Positions 1-14,000 of a stretch of 64,000 bases of DNA are shown in pieces. The stretch's first letter is position 1, and each line of letters opens with the position of its first letter. The translations under genes were made by a program, and so were the position numbers. Below the pieces are notes generated by a model. The model did not search any database and was not told where the DNA came from. It saw only the letters and a list, made by a program, of their open reading frames with translations. Source of the DNA: Lates calcarifer (Eukaryota; Chordata; Actinopteri; Centropomidae); NCBI RefSeq assembly GCF_001640805.2, contig NC_066833.1, forward strand, positions 6,838,814-6,902,813, read 5' to 3'.

Positions 1-326
1 GGATTGTTCTTCACCCACATTTTTTAGCAGGATAATGTGTTTGTTTTCATGGAAAGCATAAGTGTATGTTCAAATTTTTACAGATATTTTACAGCATCAT
101 TGCTTAAATTTAGAGCTGCGCTGGCTAACATAGAGTATGTTGCACTGATGCTTGTGGCGCAAACAGCAAAAAGTTAAATCCATATCATGCATATCTCCCT
201 CAGTGTTTTGCTATTTATACCAGCTATACTGCCCACCCCCTTGTTGCAGAAATAATGAAAAATGAAGCTGTATGACTTATTATTTCTCTCCCTTTCCTTC
301 TCTCTCACAAACCCCTGTGGCTGCAG

Positions 327-974
327 GTACACCTTTTTCATTGTGCTGTACCCCATGGGAGTGACTGGGGAACTGCTGACTATCTATGCAGCCCTGCCAT
401 ATGTGCAGAAGACAGGCCTGTACTCTGTCACTCTCCCCAACAAGTACAACTTCTCTTTTGACTACTACACCTTCCTCATCTTAATCATGATCTCCTACAT
501 TCCCCGTAAGTCAACAGGCAGATGTTACTTCTTTCCCCTTTTGTAGTTACAATGAACATTGCAAATGTGCTTTAAATTACAAATATACAGTGAAGAGAAA
601 AAAAGAAAAATTGGAGACATTTTCATAATTACAAGATCTTTATGTCATAATTTAGAGAAAATGTAACATGGCCTAAAGATGTTTTGAGACTGAACACAAG
701 GGAATGTCTTTACCTGGCATTATTCTTTTGAATTTGACCACTGATGGAGATTGTAACTAGAAGACAGTCCCTCCATGTCTTTTCTTTGGTGCAATTTTGT
801 AGAGGTATTTTGCAAAGTTCTAAAAATCCAGTTGTTGTTATTGTTTGATGTTAAAGTTTCTCATCCTGATCTTCCTCTGCCCCCTCCCCAGTCTTCCCCC
901 AGCTTTACTTCCACATGATACGACAGAGAAAGAAGGTGCTGGGCCATGTAGAGGACTACAGCAAAGTGGAGTGA
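327..974 (+). CDS. hacd2: hacd2 exons 6-7, duplicate copy (partial gene)
   Basis: Exon 6 copy is 327-505 and exon 7 copy is 892-974, ending in TGA at 972-974. Both have good splice sites (CTGCAG before 327, GTAAGT after 505, CCCCAG before 892) and encode the same residues as the complete gene at 36320-36982. The active-site stretch YPMGVTGE, with the catalytic Tyr and Glu seven residues apart, is intact. Exons 1-5 of this copy are not in contig 1; exons 2-5 of what may be the same haplotype are at 58585-62282. It should not be counted as a second gene without read-depth evidence. Confidence 0.85.
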
Positions 975-3900
975 GCTGAATAGTATTCAGACAGATCTCA
1001 TTGAGGGGGAAAAGAAACCAAAACAACCAAGAGAAGAGGAACTAATCATGTCTGCTTATTGACACACTAAACCAGTTTTCAAACTGCCAGAACTGACCTG
1101 GCAGATGATCCATTTATCAAGCAACATCATTTTTTTCCGGCTGTTGTCTGGTTGTATAGATGCTCACAAATTATGAATGAACTGGTGTTATTTATTTTTT
1201 TTCTTTTTCCAATGAACAAACTGCAGTTAATTTTGTATAGTCAGAGAGCTTGCAGCTACTAAGGAACTGTATTTTGACTTGGATACAGTTGAGCTGCTAA
1301 CTAACCAGTGAGCAGAACTCATTCACAGCATTGAACTAATTCATGTACGAATAGAATCAGTAACCTCCTTTCCAAAAGACACTATAAAAAAGCCCAAATA
1401 GATTTCTCACTTCCCTACGTCTCATCTTTTTAATAAGCAGTTTTCCTTTACTACACTGTAGAAAGTATAATGTGAAGACTTGTGTTACAACTAGGTTGTC
1501 TGTAGGTTTTGCATCTACAGTGTGTTTGTTGGTGCAAACCGTGGGTCCAGATTTTTTTTTCTTTCATTCATTTCAGTCAAAAGCTTGGACTACATTCCTA
1601 ATTTAGTCCAATAAACCTTTTTTTCATTCTGTGTTTGCATGGTGTTCTATCTATTTATTTGGTGTTTGCTCAGATGTTGTTTTGACTTGGGTCTCAGTTG
1701 CATTGTTAGCGGTCTGACATTGATTATATTGACTCGTTGAATGCTTAAGTTCCCCAAGTTTCCCAGTGATGATTGTGAGTTCTGTCTTTTTGTTCCTCAT
1801 AGTTTGATGTTTACTAACCTAAATCAAGTTGTGTGAAGAGACAAGTCATGTTTTTCCTCTCATACATCCATCCAAGTTCCTCACCTCCTTAGGTGATTGC
1901 ATTTTCCTTTCTTTTAATTATTTAAAGTAACTACTTTTAGCAATTTTAGCTCAGTTAAAGTGATACCTTGCAAACCATCCAAATTAAAAGCTCACAGTCT
2001 TCAGTCCTCTCCCATCTCTAATTAATGAAAGGGTCAGTATGTCCTGTAAGCGGAGATTTTAAAACCTTTATCACAAAACAATTCAACATCATGACATGTT
2101 ATAATATTACACTTCAGCAAAAAAAAACAAAACAGATAACACAACCTACAGTAACAACAATCAGATTAAATAAGCTTTGATATGTAACACAATCAAAATC
2201 GAACTGTAGCCCAAATGTGTGTTCGATGTTTAACTTTGTGGACTTTTATTTTAAGATACAGACTGATGTCGCTATACTTTAGTACATAAAAGTGGTGGTC
2301 ATTAATTAGTATAGAGCTATATGGGCTGAAGTACTATTCCTAAGAGACATGTCCGAGTCAACATGGAAATAGTACTTATGAGAAACAGACTTGGTATTCA
2401 TTCAGTTAGTGAGTTTGTAGTCATGCTTTTTCAATAAGGTGAATTTAATAACACACAGAACAAAGAGAGAACTGTGAATCAGAATAGTTCCACCTTTTCA
2501 TTACCTGATGAAAAATAGGCCCATTTTTCATTTGTAATTGTCATATTTGATGTACATTCCACAGTGTTTTGTTTGTTTTAGACTTGTTACTTTTGTTACA
2601 TTTTGGAATGGTAATCCTGAATGCATGGTATTTTGTTGGACACAGTTGCAGCTGTATAACACCAGGCAGAAAAGCATTCTAATACTGCCATCTTTTAGTA
2701 AAAACTAAACTGTAATTCTGCTGCACCGCTGTCCTTCCGAGTACATTTCTATACCACTGCGGAAAGCAAGAACCTCAACCACTTGAGGTCAGCAAAAGCA
2801 ACATCACCACCGCTTATGTTGCTCTTTAAATGGTCTGTTCAAAGTATAATATTTTTTCACATACCCCTCGTGGTATCTATCCGTACAGATAGTTTTGGTT
2901 TCATATGACACCCAATCTCATCTCTTGAGATTTCTGTTTCAATCATAATATATTGGACGGGAATGGAATTTAGTTTTGGTGCTCACAGCATTGAAAAATT
3001 ACATTCAAGAAGTTAAAGAGGAACATCTATTTTTAGAACCAGTCACTTTGGATTAATCATTGCCAAACTTCCATTTAAAGAGCTGAAAAAATGTACCTGT
3101 CAAGCAGAGCAGCAATTAATGCCTGTGATACTGACAAGTCATGTCATTTTCATCTGTTGCTGTTGCTGTCATTTTCATCTGTTGCTGTCATAATCTTTTA
3201 ACTATAATTCTTTAATGTTTGAGTACATAACTAACTTTAGCATTAATTGTCTTGAAGTGGAGGTAGTAATCTCAGAGAGGGATATCTCAAATATGTCTTG
3301 ACAAATCTTAATACTTTTCTACTAGAGCTAAGTCAGAGTTTTTTTGTAAACTAGGTGAACTGACCCTTTAATGTTTCTTTAAATTGTGCTATAAGAGGCT
3401 AATGTCCATCAGTTTGCATCTTTTAAGCAGCTTGCCTCTTTGTTCAATCTTCCTCCAAAGCACACCAGTTATGTTGCTCTTTCCTGCTGTCATGATCATA
3501 ACACTCTTTCATTCTGTATCAAAGTGAGCAGCCAGAGCCTGAAATGTCAAGTCTAACCTTTGTGCTATTTTTTTTCTCCATGAATGGTTTTGAGCATGAT
3601 TTGGGATACTTGATGGAAATGTCTTGCAGGAGTGCAAGTGCAGCTCATTGTAAAACTGCATGAAAGATGAAATCTGGATGCCTGGAATGATGATCTTTGT
3701 TATAACATGACTTAAAAAAAGAAAAGATACAAAAGCATGGCATATGTTACTCCACAACTGGTTCTACTTAATAAAGTTTTGATACAAATGTTTTGCATGG
3801 GGCCAGCATACTTTGAACAGGTATGGATACTGAGTATATATTTACAATAAACCTATAATATGAGAAGAATACTCAATATCTTTATATATTACATATACTG

Positions 3901-4169
3901 TGTGTAACTGACATGCACTGATACATGAAACATTGGTGCCCCTGAGTGATAGTGCACTTGTAATAATTCAGGGGGGGGACAGTTAATGGTTTCTGTGTGC
4001 CTTAAAAGTAGAGATGACTCATTTACTCATGCACCATGTAATCTGGGTGGGAACATTATCTGTTGTACAATTTAGCTGTGCTAGAAGCTTCATCAGATGT
4101 AAACCAACTCTGAAATATCTTAAAACCTATTAGCCACACTGCCCTGCATTCAGACTCTAATGAAAATGA

Positions 4170-4234
<65 letters not shown>

Positions 4235-4506
4235 CAGGGAAAAATGAAAAGAAAAGAACTGGTAAATTACAAACCAAAAAAAAATATTAGTTCAAGTGGA
4301 CATCAAGCAGAAAGATACAAAAATACTGAACCCTACATTTTCCATCATGCAACTTGATTGTGTCTTTTTATTGGACTGTCTGTTGATTCAACCATCCATC
4401 CATCACTCTTACATTATTTGGGGTTAATTACTAAAACTTGCCAAAGCTCCTCCAGAACCAGAGAGGACATTATACCACTTTTTTCAGACAATGAGTGTGC
4501 AGGCAA

Positions 4507-4537
<31 letters not shown>

Positions 4538-4865
4538 GGTTTGTTTGTTCTTTCTTTCTTTCACCACTAGCTTTGTTATTTTAACAAAGCTTTTATGACC
4601 ATCCATATGTATTTCTCAGTCTCTTTATTGGATACAAACAGAAATATGGGAAATATATATATAAATTTTAAAAAACAACAACACAATTTTAAGAACAAAA
4701 TTGCCTCTACATGCAAAAGTCAGTATTTAGTGTGACTTCCCTTGGTGCTAAGCACATCTTGAGCTCTTTTGGGGAGACCATCTTGAAATTTTCTGAAGTA
4801 GTCTTCTGGTATGTTATACCAGGCTTCTCTCAGCACTTACCAGAGTTCTTCAATTTAATTCAGTT
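975..4865 (+). other. 3' UTR and downstream DNA of the duplicate hacd2 copy
   Basis: The 3' UTR runs from the stop at 974 to a polyadenylation signal AATAAA at 1610-1615. The remainder up to the LINE tail at about 4866 is AT-rich non-coding DNA that matches 36983-40885. I see no coding exon in it. It holds a TAGA microsatellite (4171-4233), a T tract (about 4511-4537) and a short tandem duplication of a roughly 27-base unit near 3138-3190. Confidence 0.7.
4171..4233. repeat. (TAGA)n microsatellite
   Basis: About 15 perfect TAGA units. The counterpart in the other copy, at 40184-40251, has a different length and an internal TAGACAGA interruption, so the locus differs between the two copies. 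Confidence 0.95.
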
Positions 4866-5110
4866 CAATTCAATTTTATTTATATAGTGCCGAATCACAA
4901 CAAAAGTCATCTCAAGGCACTTTTCATATAAAGCAGGTCTAGACCATACTCTTTAAAATATGGTATTTACAGAGAGAGACCCAACAAATCCCACCATGAG
5001 CAAGCACTAGGCGACAGTGGCAAGGAAAAACTTCCTTTTAATAGGCAAAAACCTCGAGCAGAACCAGGCTCAGGTGGGGTGCCATCTACTTCGACTGGTT
5101 GGTTCTTCTT
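4866..5110 (-). mobile_element. 3' end of a teleost LINE-type dispersed repeat (copy 1)
   Basis: On the plus strand it starts with a degenerate (AATTC)n tract followed by TTTATTTATATAGTGCC and then a conserved segment containing GAGCAAGCACTAGGCGACAG and GCAGAACCAGGCTCAGG. I recognise this as a very common percomorph dispersed repeat. The AT-rich satellite-like tail lies on the left, so the element probably reads on the minus strand. Family assignment is from memory. The counterpart is at 40887-41140. Confidence 0.65.
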
Positions 5111-5374
5111 CATAGATTTAGGCTGTCTTCTGTTTCTTTCTCTGTACAGGTGATCCTATACTGTCTCTATAATATTCAGGTCTAAATTCTGTGGAGGCCA
5201 GTTCATGACTGTTTTCTCTTCAAATATGATTTCACCACATTAGCAGTATACTTGGGATTGTTATTATGCTGAAAAATAAAACCATTCCCAACTGGACATT
5301 TTGCAGGAGTGTTGTCACATCGTCCATGTAGCTTCTTAGGGCTGGAAACACTGTCCTGATTCTGCTCTCACTCC

Positions 5375-5815
5375 TCAGACCATCTGTCTTGCACCAGTGA
5401 AGATGATTTCAAAGACTGTTGTGAACAGGATGGGTGAGATCAAACAAACCATTGCTTTTCCCTTCTCAAGCTGCTTCCAACCAGTTGTGATTTCCTGGGT
5501 TGTGTAGGAGACATAGAAGTTGTTGAAGTAGGCAGAGACCAGGTTTTTGATGCATGTGCAGTGGAAAGTGTGCTCTTATAACTGTGATATAACTAACAAT
5601 GACAATAAAGAACTGAATTGAGTTGAATTGAATTGAATGCATTGAATGCAGGCATGTGAAAGAAATCGAGTGCGAAGGTGATCAGCTGGTGTGGAACAGA
5701 TTCGTAGGCCAGATCTAACCAAACCATGTGGAGATCTAAACTCCTGCATTTGGCCCTCTGGAATTGTTTCCAGATCATGGCAGAGTGAAGTGAAGACACT
5801 TATGTGAGGCTAATC
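5375..5815 (-). pseudogene. LINE reverse-transcriptase remnant, split by a short insertion (copy 1)
   Basis: On the minus strand two blocks resemble one reverse-transcriptase domain. The first, about 5800-5650, includes LDLHMVWLDLAYESVPHQL and ALDFFHMP. The second, about 5560-5400, includes YFNNFYVSYTTQEI and an ISPILFTTVFE motif corresponding to RT motif B. Between them (about 5565-5650) lies a short segment ending in a CAATAAAGAACTGAATTGA-type tail, which looks like a small retroposed element. The contig ends at 5815. The matching copy is at 41420-41850. Confidence 0.6.
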
Positions 5816-6815
5816 NNNNNNNNNNNNNNNNNNNNNNNNNNNNNNNNNNNNNNNNNNNNNNNNNNNNNNNNNNNNNNNNNNNNNNNNNNNNNNNNNNNNN
5901 NNNNNNNNNNNNNNNNNNNNNNNNNNNNNNNNNNNNNNNNNNNNNNNNNNNNNNNNNNNNNNNNNNNNNNNNNNNNNNNNNNNNNNNNNNNNNNNNNNNN
6001 NNNNNNNNNNNNNNNNNNNNNNNNNNNNNNNNNNNNNNNNNNNNNNNNNNNNNNNNNNNNNNNNNNNNNNNNNNNNNNNNNNNNNNNNNNNNNNNNNNNN
6101 NNNNNNNNNNNNNNNNNNNNNNNNNNNNNNNNNNNNNNNNNNNNNNNNNNNNNNNNNNNNNNNNNNNNNNNNNNNNNNNNNNNNNNNNNNNNNNNNNNNN
6201 NNNNNNNNNNNNNNNNNNNNNNNNNNNNNNNNNNNNNNNNNNNNNNNNNNNNNNNNNNNNNNNNNNNNNNNNNNNNNNNNNNNNNNNNNNNNNNNNNNNN
6301 NNNNNNNNNNNNNNNNNNNNNNNNNNNNNNNNNNNNNNNNNNNNNNNNNNNNNNNNNNNNNNNNNNNNNNNNNNNNNNNNNNNNNNNNNNNNNNNNNNNN
6401 NNNNNNNNNNNNNNNNNNNNNNNNNNNNNNNNNNNNNNNNNNNNNNNNNNNNNNNNNNNNNNNNNNNNNNNNNNNNNNNNNNNNNNNNNNNNNNNNNNNN
6501 NNNNNNNNNNNNNNNNNNNNNNNNNNNNNNNNNNNNNNNNNNNNNNNNNNNNNNNNNNNNNNNNNNNNNNNNNNNNNNNNNNNNNNNNNNNNNNNNNNNN
6601 NNNNNNNNNNNNNNNNNNNNNNNNNNNNNNNNNNNNNNNNNNNNNNNNNNNNNNNNNNNNNNNNNNNNNNNNNNNNNNNNNNNNNNNNNNNNNNNNNNNN
6701 NNNNNNNNNNNNNNNNNNNNNNNNNNNNNNNNNNNNNNNNNNNNNNNNNNNNNNNNNNNNNNNNNNNNNNNNNNNNNNNNNNNNNNNNNNNNNNNNNNNN
6801 NNNNNNNNNNNNNNN
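5816..6815. other. Assembly gap (1000 N)
   Basis: Exactly 1000 N, so a placeholder of unknown true size between contig 1 and contig 2. The last exon(s) and 3' UTR of stam2 probably lie here or in sequence missing between the contigs. Confidence 0.98.
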
Positions 6816-7001
6816 CGCTCTCCATCTGCTCTGTTATCTACCCAAATTCAAAACTAGTGGCTTGTTAATGCCAAAGACCTGAGGTGTTGAGCCACCTTAA
6901 TTAGTTACACCCTTTGTCATTAATTGTCTCTAGAGTGTTTCTGCAGAGCTCCTACTCAAACAGCCTAACAGATCTTGTTTTGGTGGTGGGGCTGTTTCTA
7001 C

Positions 7002-10000
7002 CTCATGTAAGGGGGCTGAGCAGCTTGGCTGTTGGGTGGGCTGAAACATTGGGAGCAGTGAATGCAGTGGTCCGGGCTGGTCGCTGGGCAGACCATAAGG
7101 CTGTATGGCGGGAACTTGGGGCATCGCTGGAGGCAGGTAGGGACCACCAGCCGGTCCGAGGTAGCCCTGAGTAGACCAGAAGAGAGGAGATCATCTTTAA
7201 TACATACAAAGGAAATGTTTCTCACACTGTTCAAAAGTTATAGAAAGAGTGCACTGGCAATTCTTCACCAATCTACTTTGTTACCTTTGGACAGAGCCAA
7301 GATAACCATTTTGCCCTGTTTCCAGTCTTTATGCTCTGCTAAGCTAATGGTTGCTGGCTGTAGCTTCATATTTAATGTACTGTACAGACATGCATATCTG
7401 TCTAATAGGGGTGTAAATCACAAGTTTCATCACAATACAATATCATACTGATTCAGTGACGTTTGTTGATATCACAAAGTCTGCTACAATACAATTTCAA
7501 TTCGATTCGATTCAGTAGCCAGAGATCGATACGAGACAATATCATATGCTGATTTAACACAATCACTTCCATTCATATCAAATCACAAACAGCAACTAAA
7601 ATATCATCTGACACTTTTATTCTTGAGCTTCAACCAGACATTTAAATGAAAAACAACCTTCTCTTTTAACAAAAAATAGACCTCCTGTTCACTATAAAGT
7701 GCCACATTCTGATATAGTGAGCTTTACATTTTCAAACTGAAAACTGAAAGAACATAAAATTTTGTTTGTATACCTTAAAGAAGGATATTTTGTAAACCTG
7801 AGTATTTTATCTTAAAGTGGCATGGCTTACACACAGCATGTGACCACTGATTTACTGCCCAGAGGAAGAAAATATCATCGCTAACTTATTCCTAAAAAAA
7901 CGTACAAAAACAAAAAAACTGAATTACTATAAAAACTCAGATGTTCAAACTTCAACACTCTCTGATGCAAGCCTCTGAGTAAATCCAGTTTCTTTCCATT
8001 TCCTTAGAAAGTTAATATCATCGGTCTCTGTCCCCAGACTGACCCTAGAAATACTAATAAAAGAGAGGCCCATCACTGAATGTTTGGTCTCCATAAAAAA
8101 AGTCTGGCTACTGGGAGTTAGCTGCAGAATGAGAAATTCAGACATCGCTGGATGTATTAAGCGTAGACTATAAGTCAGTTGTTGCTGTGTTATTTTCAAA
8201 CACTGATAAGATGAAAAAGAAGACAATAGCTGCTTCATGCTAATTAATATGAATATGAATAGTTTTGTAATTTCAAGTGCTCATGTGGCAAATAGTCTTT
8301 GTCACTGTAGGTTCAAGAACAACCTGGTAGTCAGTTTCCACGGTGCTCTGCAAAAACAAAAATGATGAAAGGGGGAAAAAAGAGCAGGACTCTGGTGTGG
8401 GCCTGCCCAGTGAAGTGAAATCTTGAGGGGAAAGACAGAGACATCAGTCATTAGAGAAACAGCTACTGCCAAGAATACCCAGATAGCCTCTGACCCTCCA
8501 GGGAGATTTTTAAAAAGGCTGAGTGAATGTCAAGCTATCAGGACTAATCCAAAAGCAAAATCAATCATTTAAGGAGAAATCCAACACACTTGAGTAGAGG
8601 ATGTAGGGAAAAAACCTCAGAAGAAAAAAGTTGAATCACATGACTATTCTGAATGATTCCCTGACATTAGTCCTCTGTTATGTAAAAAAAAAAAAAAAAA
8701 AACATCACATCAAGAGATCAATACATTCAATAGACCAGAGTGGGAGTCTACATGGTGTTGACAACTCAGTTATACAAGGTGATAATTGGCGAGTATGCTG
8801 GTAGTTGATTGTCAAGCAAATATCCTCTTTAACAAAGAAAATGTCCAGCTTTTAATGTTCTAAACTGTGAGCCAACCTGTGACTGAATCATCCTTAAATT
8901 ATGCATGACCTGGCTGTTGCCTGTTATTGATTCAGTACGCTTCACAGAACAGAGAAAAATGGAAGACAGTGCGCCAACAAGAATCTTGAATGATTTCTTG
9001 ATTCTTCTCTTGTATTGAAGCTGACCAAGCATACCTGACTTCAATGCATTAATCCTAAAGAGAATGTAAGCACAGTCTCAATTTACCATTATGTGCATAA
9101 GTGACCAGTCATTTAGACTAGAGGCATAATTACCTAATTTAATTGAACCTATGGTTCAATTATTCAATTGAACATATGGTTAAATTAAATTAGAAACAAT
9201 ACTTTCTCAACCATATTCCATAATCCAAACCAAAATCCTTATCTTAATCCTGTCTAACCCCCTTCTTTTATGCTTTGTGTTGTGTCCTTTTCATTTGGTT
9301 GTCTGCTGCTGTTTTGTTATTGATTTATTGTAATTTTAATATCCTTTGAGGCAGTGAGTGCTTCATTAATATGCACAGCTACATAAGTAAAATATTTAGA
9401 TTAACAAAGAGAAAATCATTGTTAAGGTTAGATTTTGGGCAACACAGAGGATGACTTTAGTGCTTTTTTCTGACCTGCATGGCCACAGCTGAGCTGGATG
9501 GTGCATACTGTGGTTGCATCTTGGAGTAGGATGAGTAGAATGGAGCCTCGTTCATGAGCTTGTTGTAAAGCTCCAGGGCCTCCAAAACTTTCACATTCAA
9601 CTCTGACAGCTCTGAGTGTTTCCTGCAACATAGAGTGAGACATTTATTGGATGAGGACATTTTTCATCTTTAGAACAGTCCCATACAGAGTGCTATACAG
9701 GTTTTCCTACTGAAGCTTCTCAAGCATCTCCTGAAGTCTAAACAGCCAAGGCACAATCATCGCTATCCTAAAATCATAGCTGACATGGATAGTAGATAAT
9801 CTAACAAACCTAGCTGTGAATTTAACAAATGAATAATAATTCTTATAAACATAAGTAGTTCATATCTAAAAATACCTGTCAATCTCCTCCAGCTTCTCAT
9901 CAATCATCGGGTTCATCTGTTCACATGCACCTGTTTGATAAGGTATTTACAGTTAGGGAGGGATACAGAACCAGATTTAGACAACAACAGACCGACTGCA

Positions 10001-10980
10001 GCTGTCACTAGCAGAGCAACTAGATTTATACTGGCATTAAGATTTATACCCTCCAGCTGGATCAGCTCTGGGGAGTCAGGAGCTGGATCTGCAGGATCTG
10101 CATTCTGCAGCAGTGCCAGCGTTTTGTCCATCTTCCCCTGCAGAAAACAAGAGAGCGGGTTTGGGTTGGCAGTTTGATTGAGTGGTGATTTGGGTTTTTA
10201 AATATGTCCACTGAAGAAATGTAGTACCTCATCTATGAAGACGGGCTCAGGCTCAACTTTGGTTTCCAGGCATGTCTCTTCAGGACTGACTGTCTTTTCA
10301 ACATAAGCCGCTGTAGAGGAAAAGGTTAAGTTTGATCAGTCGTTCTGAAACTAATTTCCTCCAGTTGAAATCAAAGAGCTGAAGGGTATACAGCATTCTA
10401 AAGGCACAAAACTTTAGCCCTGAAAAAACAGTGTGTGTGAAACTACAGGGGCTACAATTTTCAATGTTAATTTTCAGATTCTGTAAAAAATACCTACCCG
10501 GCTCCGGTTCAGCATTGAGATTGGTTGTGACAAAGTTGGAGGGGAAAAGACCCACTCCTCTGTGGTTCTCTCCTTTCCACCAATTTGGATCGCTGTAAAT
10601 GACACCATGAAATAGGAATAAACATCAATGCACGAGCTTCTAAGAGTGAGTCATATTGAGCATCTGGCTAAGGTTCACACCACCAGAGCCATCACAATAT
10701 AAAACGATGGATTAAATAAAAATTAATTCTCAACTTATGGTGTATGCGGATGCTCTGCTAAAGTCACTTGTGAAATGGGTTTTGCCTGCGGAACAGACTT
10801 TGCCCGGCTATTTAATACATACAGTATGTGAACCAATTTTAGACTGTAAATTGGGAAGGCTTTATAAAGTGATGCATTCTTTTAAGCAAACAAAAGCATA
10901 AATTAATACTTTTTTTCTTTACAGATTATGGCTATGATGATCAATAAAAGGAAATCAGTGTTGGCAATATCACTCCAAAT

Positions 10981-11026
<46 letters not shown>

Positions 11027-14000
11027 TGATATCTCCTATACTAACAATTCTGTGAGACTATTGAGATTCATACTTCTGGATGCATCTTGCACATGTTAAA
11101 CAAACCCAGGGATATTACATGCTTCATAAAAGAAGGATTTATTGCACAGGTATTGTCAGACTAAGGATAAAGCAAAGCTGATTCTTGATTGGCCATGTTA
11201 TTTAACTGTACCTGTCATCCAAAACCAGAATTAGTTCTCCAGTTTTGAAGGTCAACTCATTATCTTCAGCAGCCTCAAAGTCATACAGTGCACGCACTTT
11301 ACGGACCTCCTGCCCCCCTCCACCATTGGTGTAGCTTGGGGGATCAGAGGTCATGGTCAAGGGCCGTGTCTCTGCCTGCTGCTTCTGCTCCTGCAAGGAC
11401 AGCTCAATGGCTGGAGGAGGTGGAGGTTTGGATGTGAAGAAGAGAGAACAGAAGAGAGATGGAAAGGAAGGAGAGGCATGTATTTGTCAAATGTCCAAAA
11501 CATATGGGCTTGGCACAGCCACAGGATTGATCATTTTTTATTTAAAAAATATAAACAGTTCTCAAAAGACTGATTATAAGAAACAAAAAAACCTTCTGAT
11601 GCACAGCAATGTGAAATCTAGTTGATAATCAATTTATACTGCTCTAAGGAGTATTTTTCTGAATACTGGTACAAACTAAAAAATAATAAGCCTTAAAAAT
11701 ACATTGCAATAGTTGGAAAATATGTGTTTGTAAAAGTATGCCTAGATGCCTAGATGAAGCTGACAAAGGTGTATCATGGCATCTCACTTTACCTTTGGCT
11801 AGGTCGTCATCATCCAATGCTTTGCTCGCAGCTGGTGTGCTGACCTTTGTGGTAGACCCCTGTGGTCAATATAGAAAGATAAGGTCATATGTGTATGTGT
11901 GTGTGTCTGTATACATACTGGAGAGAGTGAGAGTGATGCACTTAAGACTAGAAGTGAAAAACTGATTTCCAGTGTCTGTGATGCCTTCTGCAGTTCATGC
12001 TGGGGACTACATGACGGTCAGAAGTGTGGCTCTAGCCATCAGACAAAAACCCTCCACAGAGCTATCTCATCGTTTTTTGTCCAAGGTGACCTGAGGCAGT
12101 TCTCTGACATAACAATGAGGTCAAAGTGGACAAATAGGTCAACTAGATATTGCTGCTGTTGCTAAATAGCAACTGTTGACACTCACATATTCACAATGGG
12201 TGAACTTACACTGCTAGTTGCTGAAAGTATTACAAGAGCTGTCCAGTACAGTATAAAGAAAATCAAACATCCATGGGAAGATTTACAGGGTGCTGAAAGC
12301 AAGCTATAATTTACTGAGGATTCTCTCAGTTTTAGATCCTCCTAACGTTGCAACATGACACAGATATCAATGTTCGATTGAGTGCCATTTTTAAGTTTTA
12401 AAACAAGGGGGAAAAAAATGTCCCTCCAACCAGTCTGGAGAAAAGCTAATAGATACAAGTGTCAGTAAATCCACACCAAGTTTGTAAAGTAACCTGATTT
12501 AGGTAAAAACTGAAGTACACATATACATAAAAGGTGAACACACACTAATGGGTGGAGTTGTAATTCCATCTAAAACCAGCACACACAACTGCATAAGCCA
12601 TTTATGACAACTTTAACTGACAGACTGTGTAACAAGAAAACTAAATGCAATGTACACCAATGGAAAGGGACTGGGAAAGTCAATAGTTTTACATGGCATT
12701 TGGCTGTATATAAACATGCTGGAGAAAAAAACAGCATCCTGTCTAAAAACAACCTTAAAGTTCAGAGTGAATGATAGCTAAAAGGTAAATAGTGGAAAGC
12801 ATTGCCACAGCTTGAGTCATACTACCTGCTGCTGTTTGCTCATCAGATGAGCGAGATTAAATGTCATAACTGCTGCCTCGTGTGCCACCTGCTCTCCATT
12901 AAAGCAGGTTTCCCAGCCCCTTCCCACTGCACAGATACAACATGGCTAAACTGAGCGCAGCCAGTGGCAACAAGTAAGGATGAGAGAGCAAATAAAATTT
13001 CATGTTCTGAGTTGTCTGTTTATACTGTGAATAGATAAAAATGAATCAAATTCATCAGTTGTGAAGTACATTTATGTCTGATTGTGGATTATTTGTCCTC
13101 AGTGGCCCCTTTCTTAGATTCACCTGCAAAAACTAAGCCCTTGACAGTACATAGTTCTGGGGACCTCCCAAGTGTGGAGTTCCCCTGAGGGAATTTCCAG
13201 AACCAAAAACTTCTGTAGATAAATTCATACCTCTCTGACAGTGTTAATCAAAACTGAGCATTATAATCTTTGTAAAATTAGAATTTATGGCTGAGCTGTA
13301 TTGAACTGCATTAGACTATACACATCTTTTCATCTAACATGCAATGAGTCTAACATGGAAATCTAGGTTCTGACTATAAACCCCATTCTTTTCCACTTGC
13401 ATCACTTATTTAGACTGATTAACGTATGGATCTTGTTTATTTTACTTTTTAAGAGGGAATAAGTGCTTCTGTATGCCAGCAAATTTGTTTATTATAAACT
13501 CACAGTGCAAGCATAGCTTGACTGTAAGGTGAGGAAAAAAAATGTATCACGAAGCTCAGTATACAGAATTTGTGTTTATGTTTACCTCATTCATTTGTCT
13601 TTTCCCTCTTAAAATATTTTTGAAAGCATGATGACAAACTCAAACTGGTCAACATCTAAAGAAGCAAAGCCTCGGTAAACAACACTGAACAAAAGCTGCC
13701 AGCCACAGAGAGACTATTACTATATCATAGATGATGCAATTGTAGGTCAACCTGAGAATAAAGTCCACGTAAACCACTGAACACACATGGTTATTACATA
13801 ATAAATCCCACAGACAGCAAACGACAACTATAAAAACAGGCATCTCTGTCCTGACCCTGAGACATAACACACATATCCACAGAATTATGTAAAATATGTG
13901 AAGAGGAAATTCCACTGTAAGCTCTTGCCATACAAATGCAGACAGACAAGCTCCACCCAGCCTGAACCTTCACACTGACAAGACACTAGTCTGCAGTGAA

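Larger units (their letters stand above)
1..5815. repeat. Contig 1: second copy of the hacd2 3' part (probable haplotig)
   Basis: This block aligns nearly base for base with 35995-41852, in the same orientation. The two differ by scattered 1-4 base indels, mostly in homopolymers, a 17-base indel near 566 (extra bases after about 36565 in the other copy), different TAGA-repeat lengths and a rearranged T tract near 4511. It holds hacd2 exons 6 and 7, the 3' UTR, downstream DNA and a LINE fragment. It stops at a 1000-N gap exactly where the other copy enters a Tc1 fragment (41853). I infer an alternative haplotype placed as a separate contig. A true segmental duplication cannot be excluded from the sequence alone. 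Confidence 0.85.

Noticed and set aside
5800..6868. Long open frames of 341-354 codons across 5800-6868 on both strands
   Set aside because: They consist of N from the assembly gap and carry no coding information. The same holds for the frames over 56098-57334.
6930..7001. Extension of stam2 exon 13 to the stop at 6930
   Set aside because: The added residues (VETAPPPKQDLLGC and beyond) do not look like a STAM C-terminus, and a good donor (GAG then GTAGAA) precedes them. A final exon in the gap is more likely, but this is not proven.
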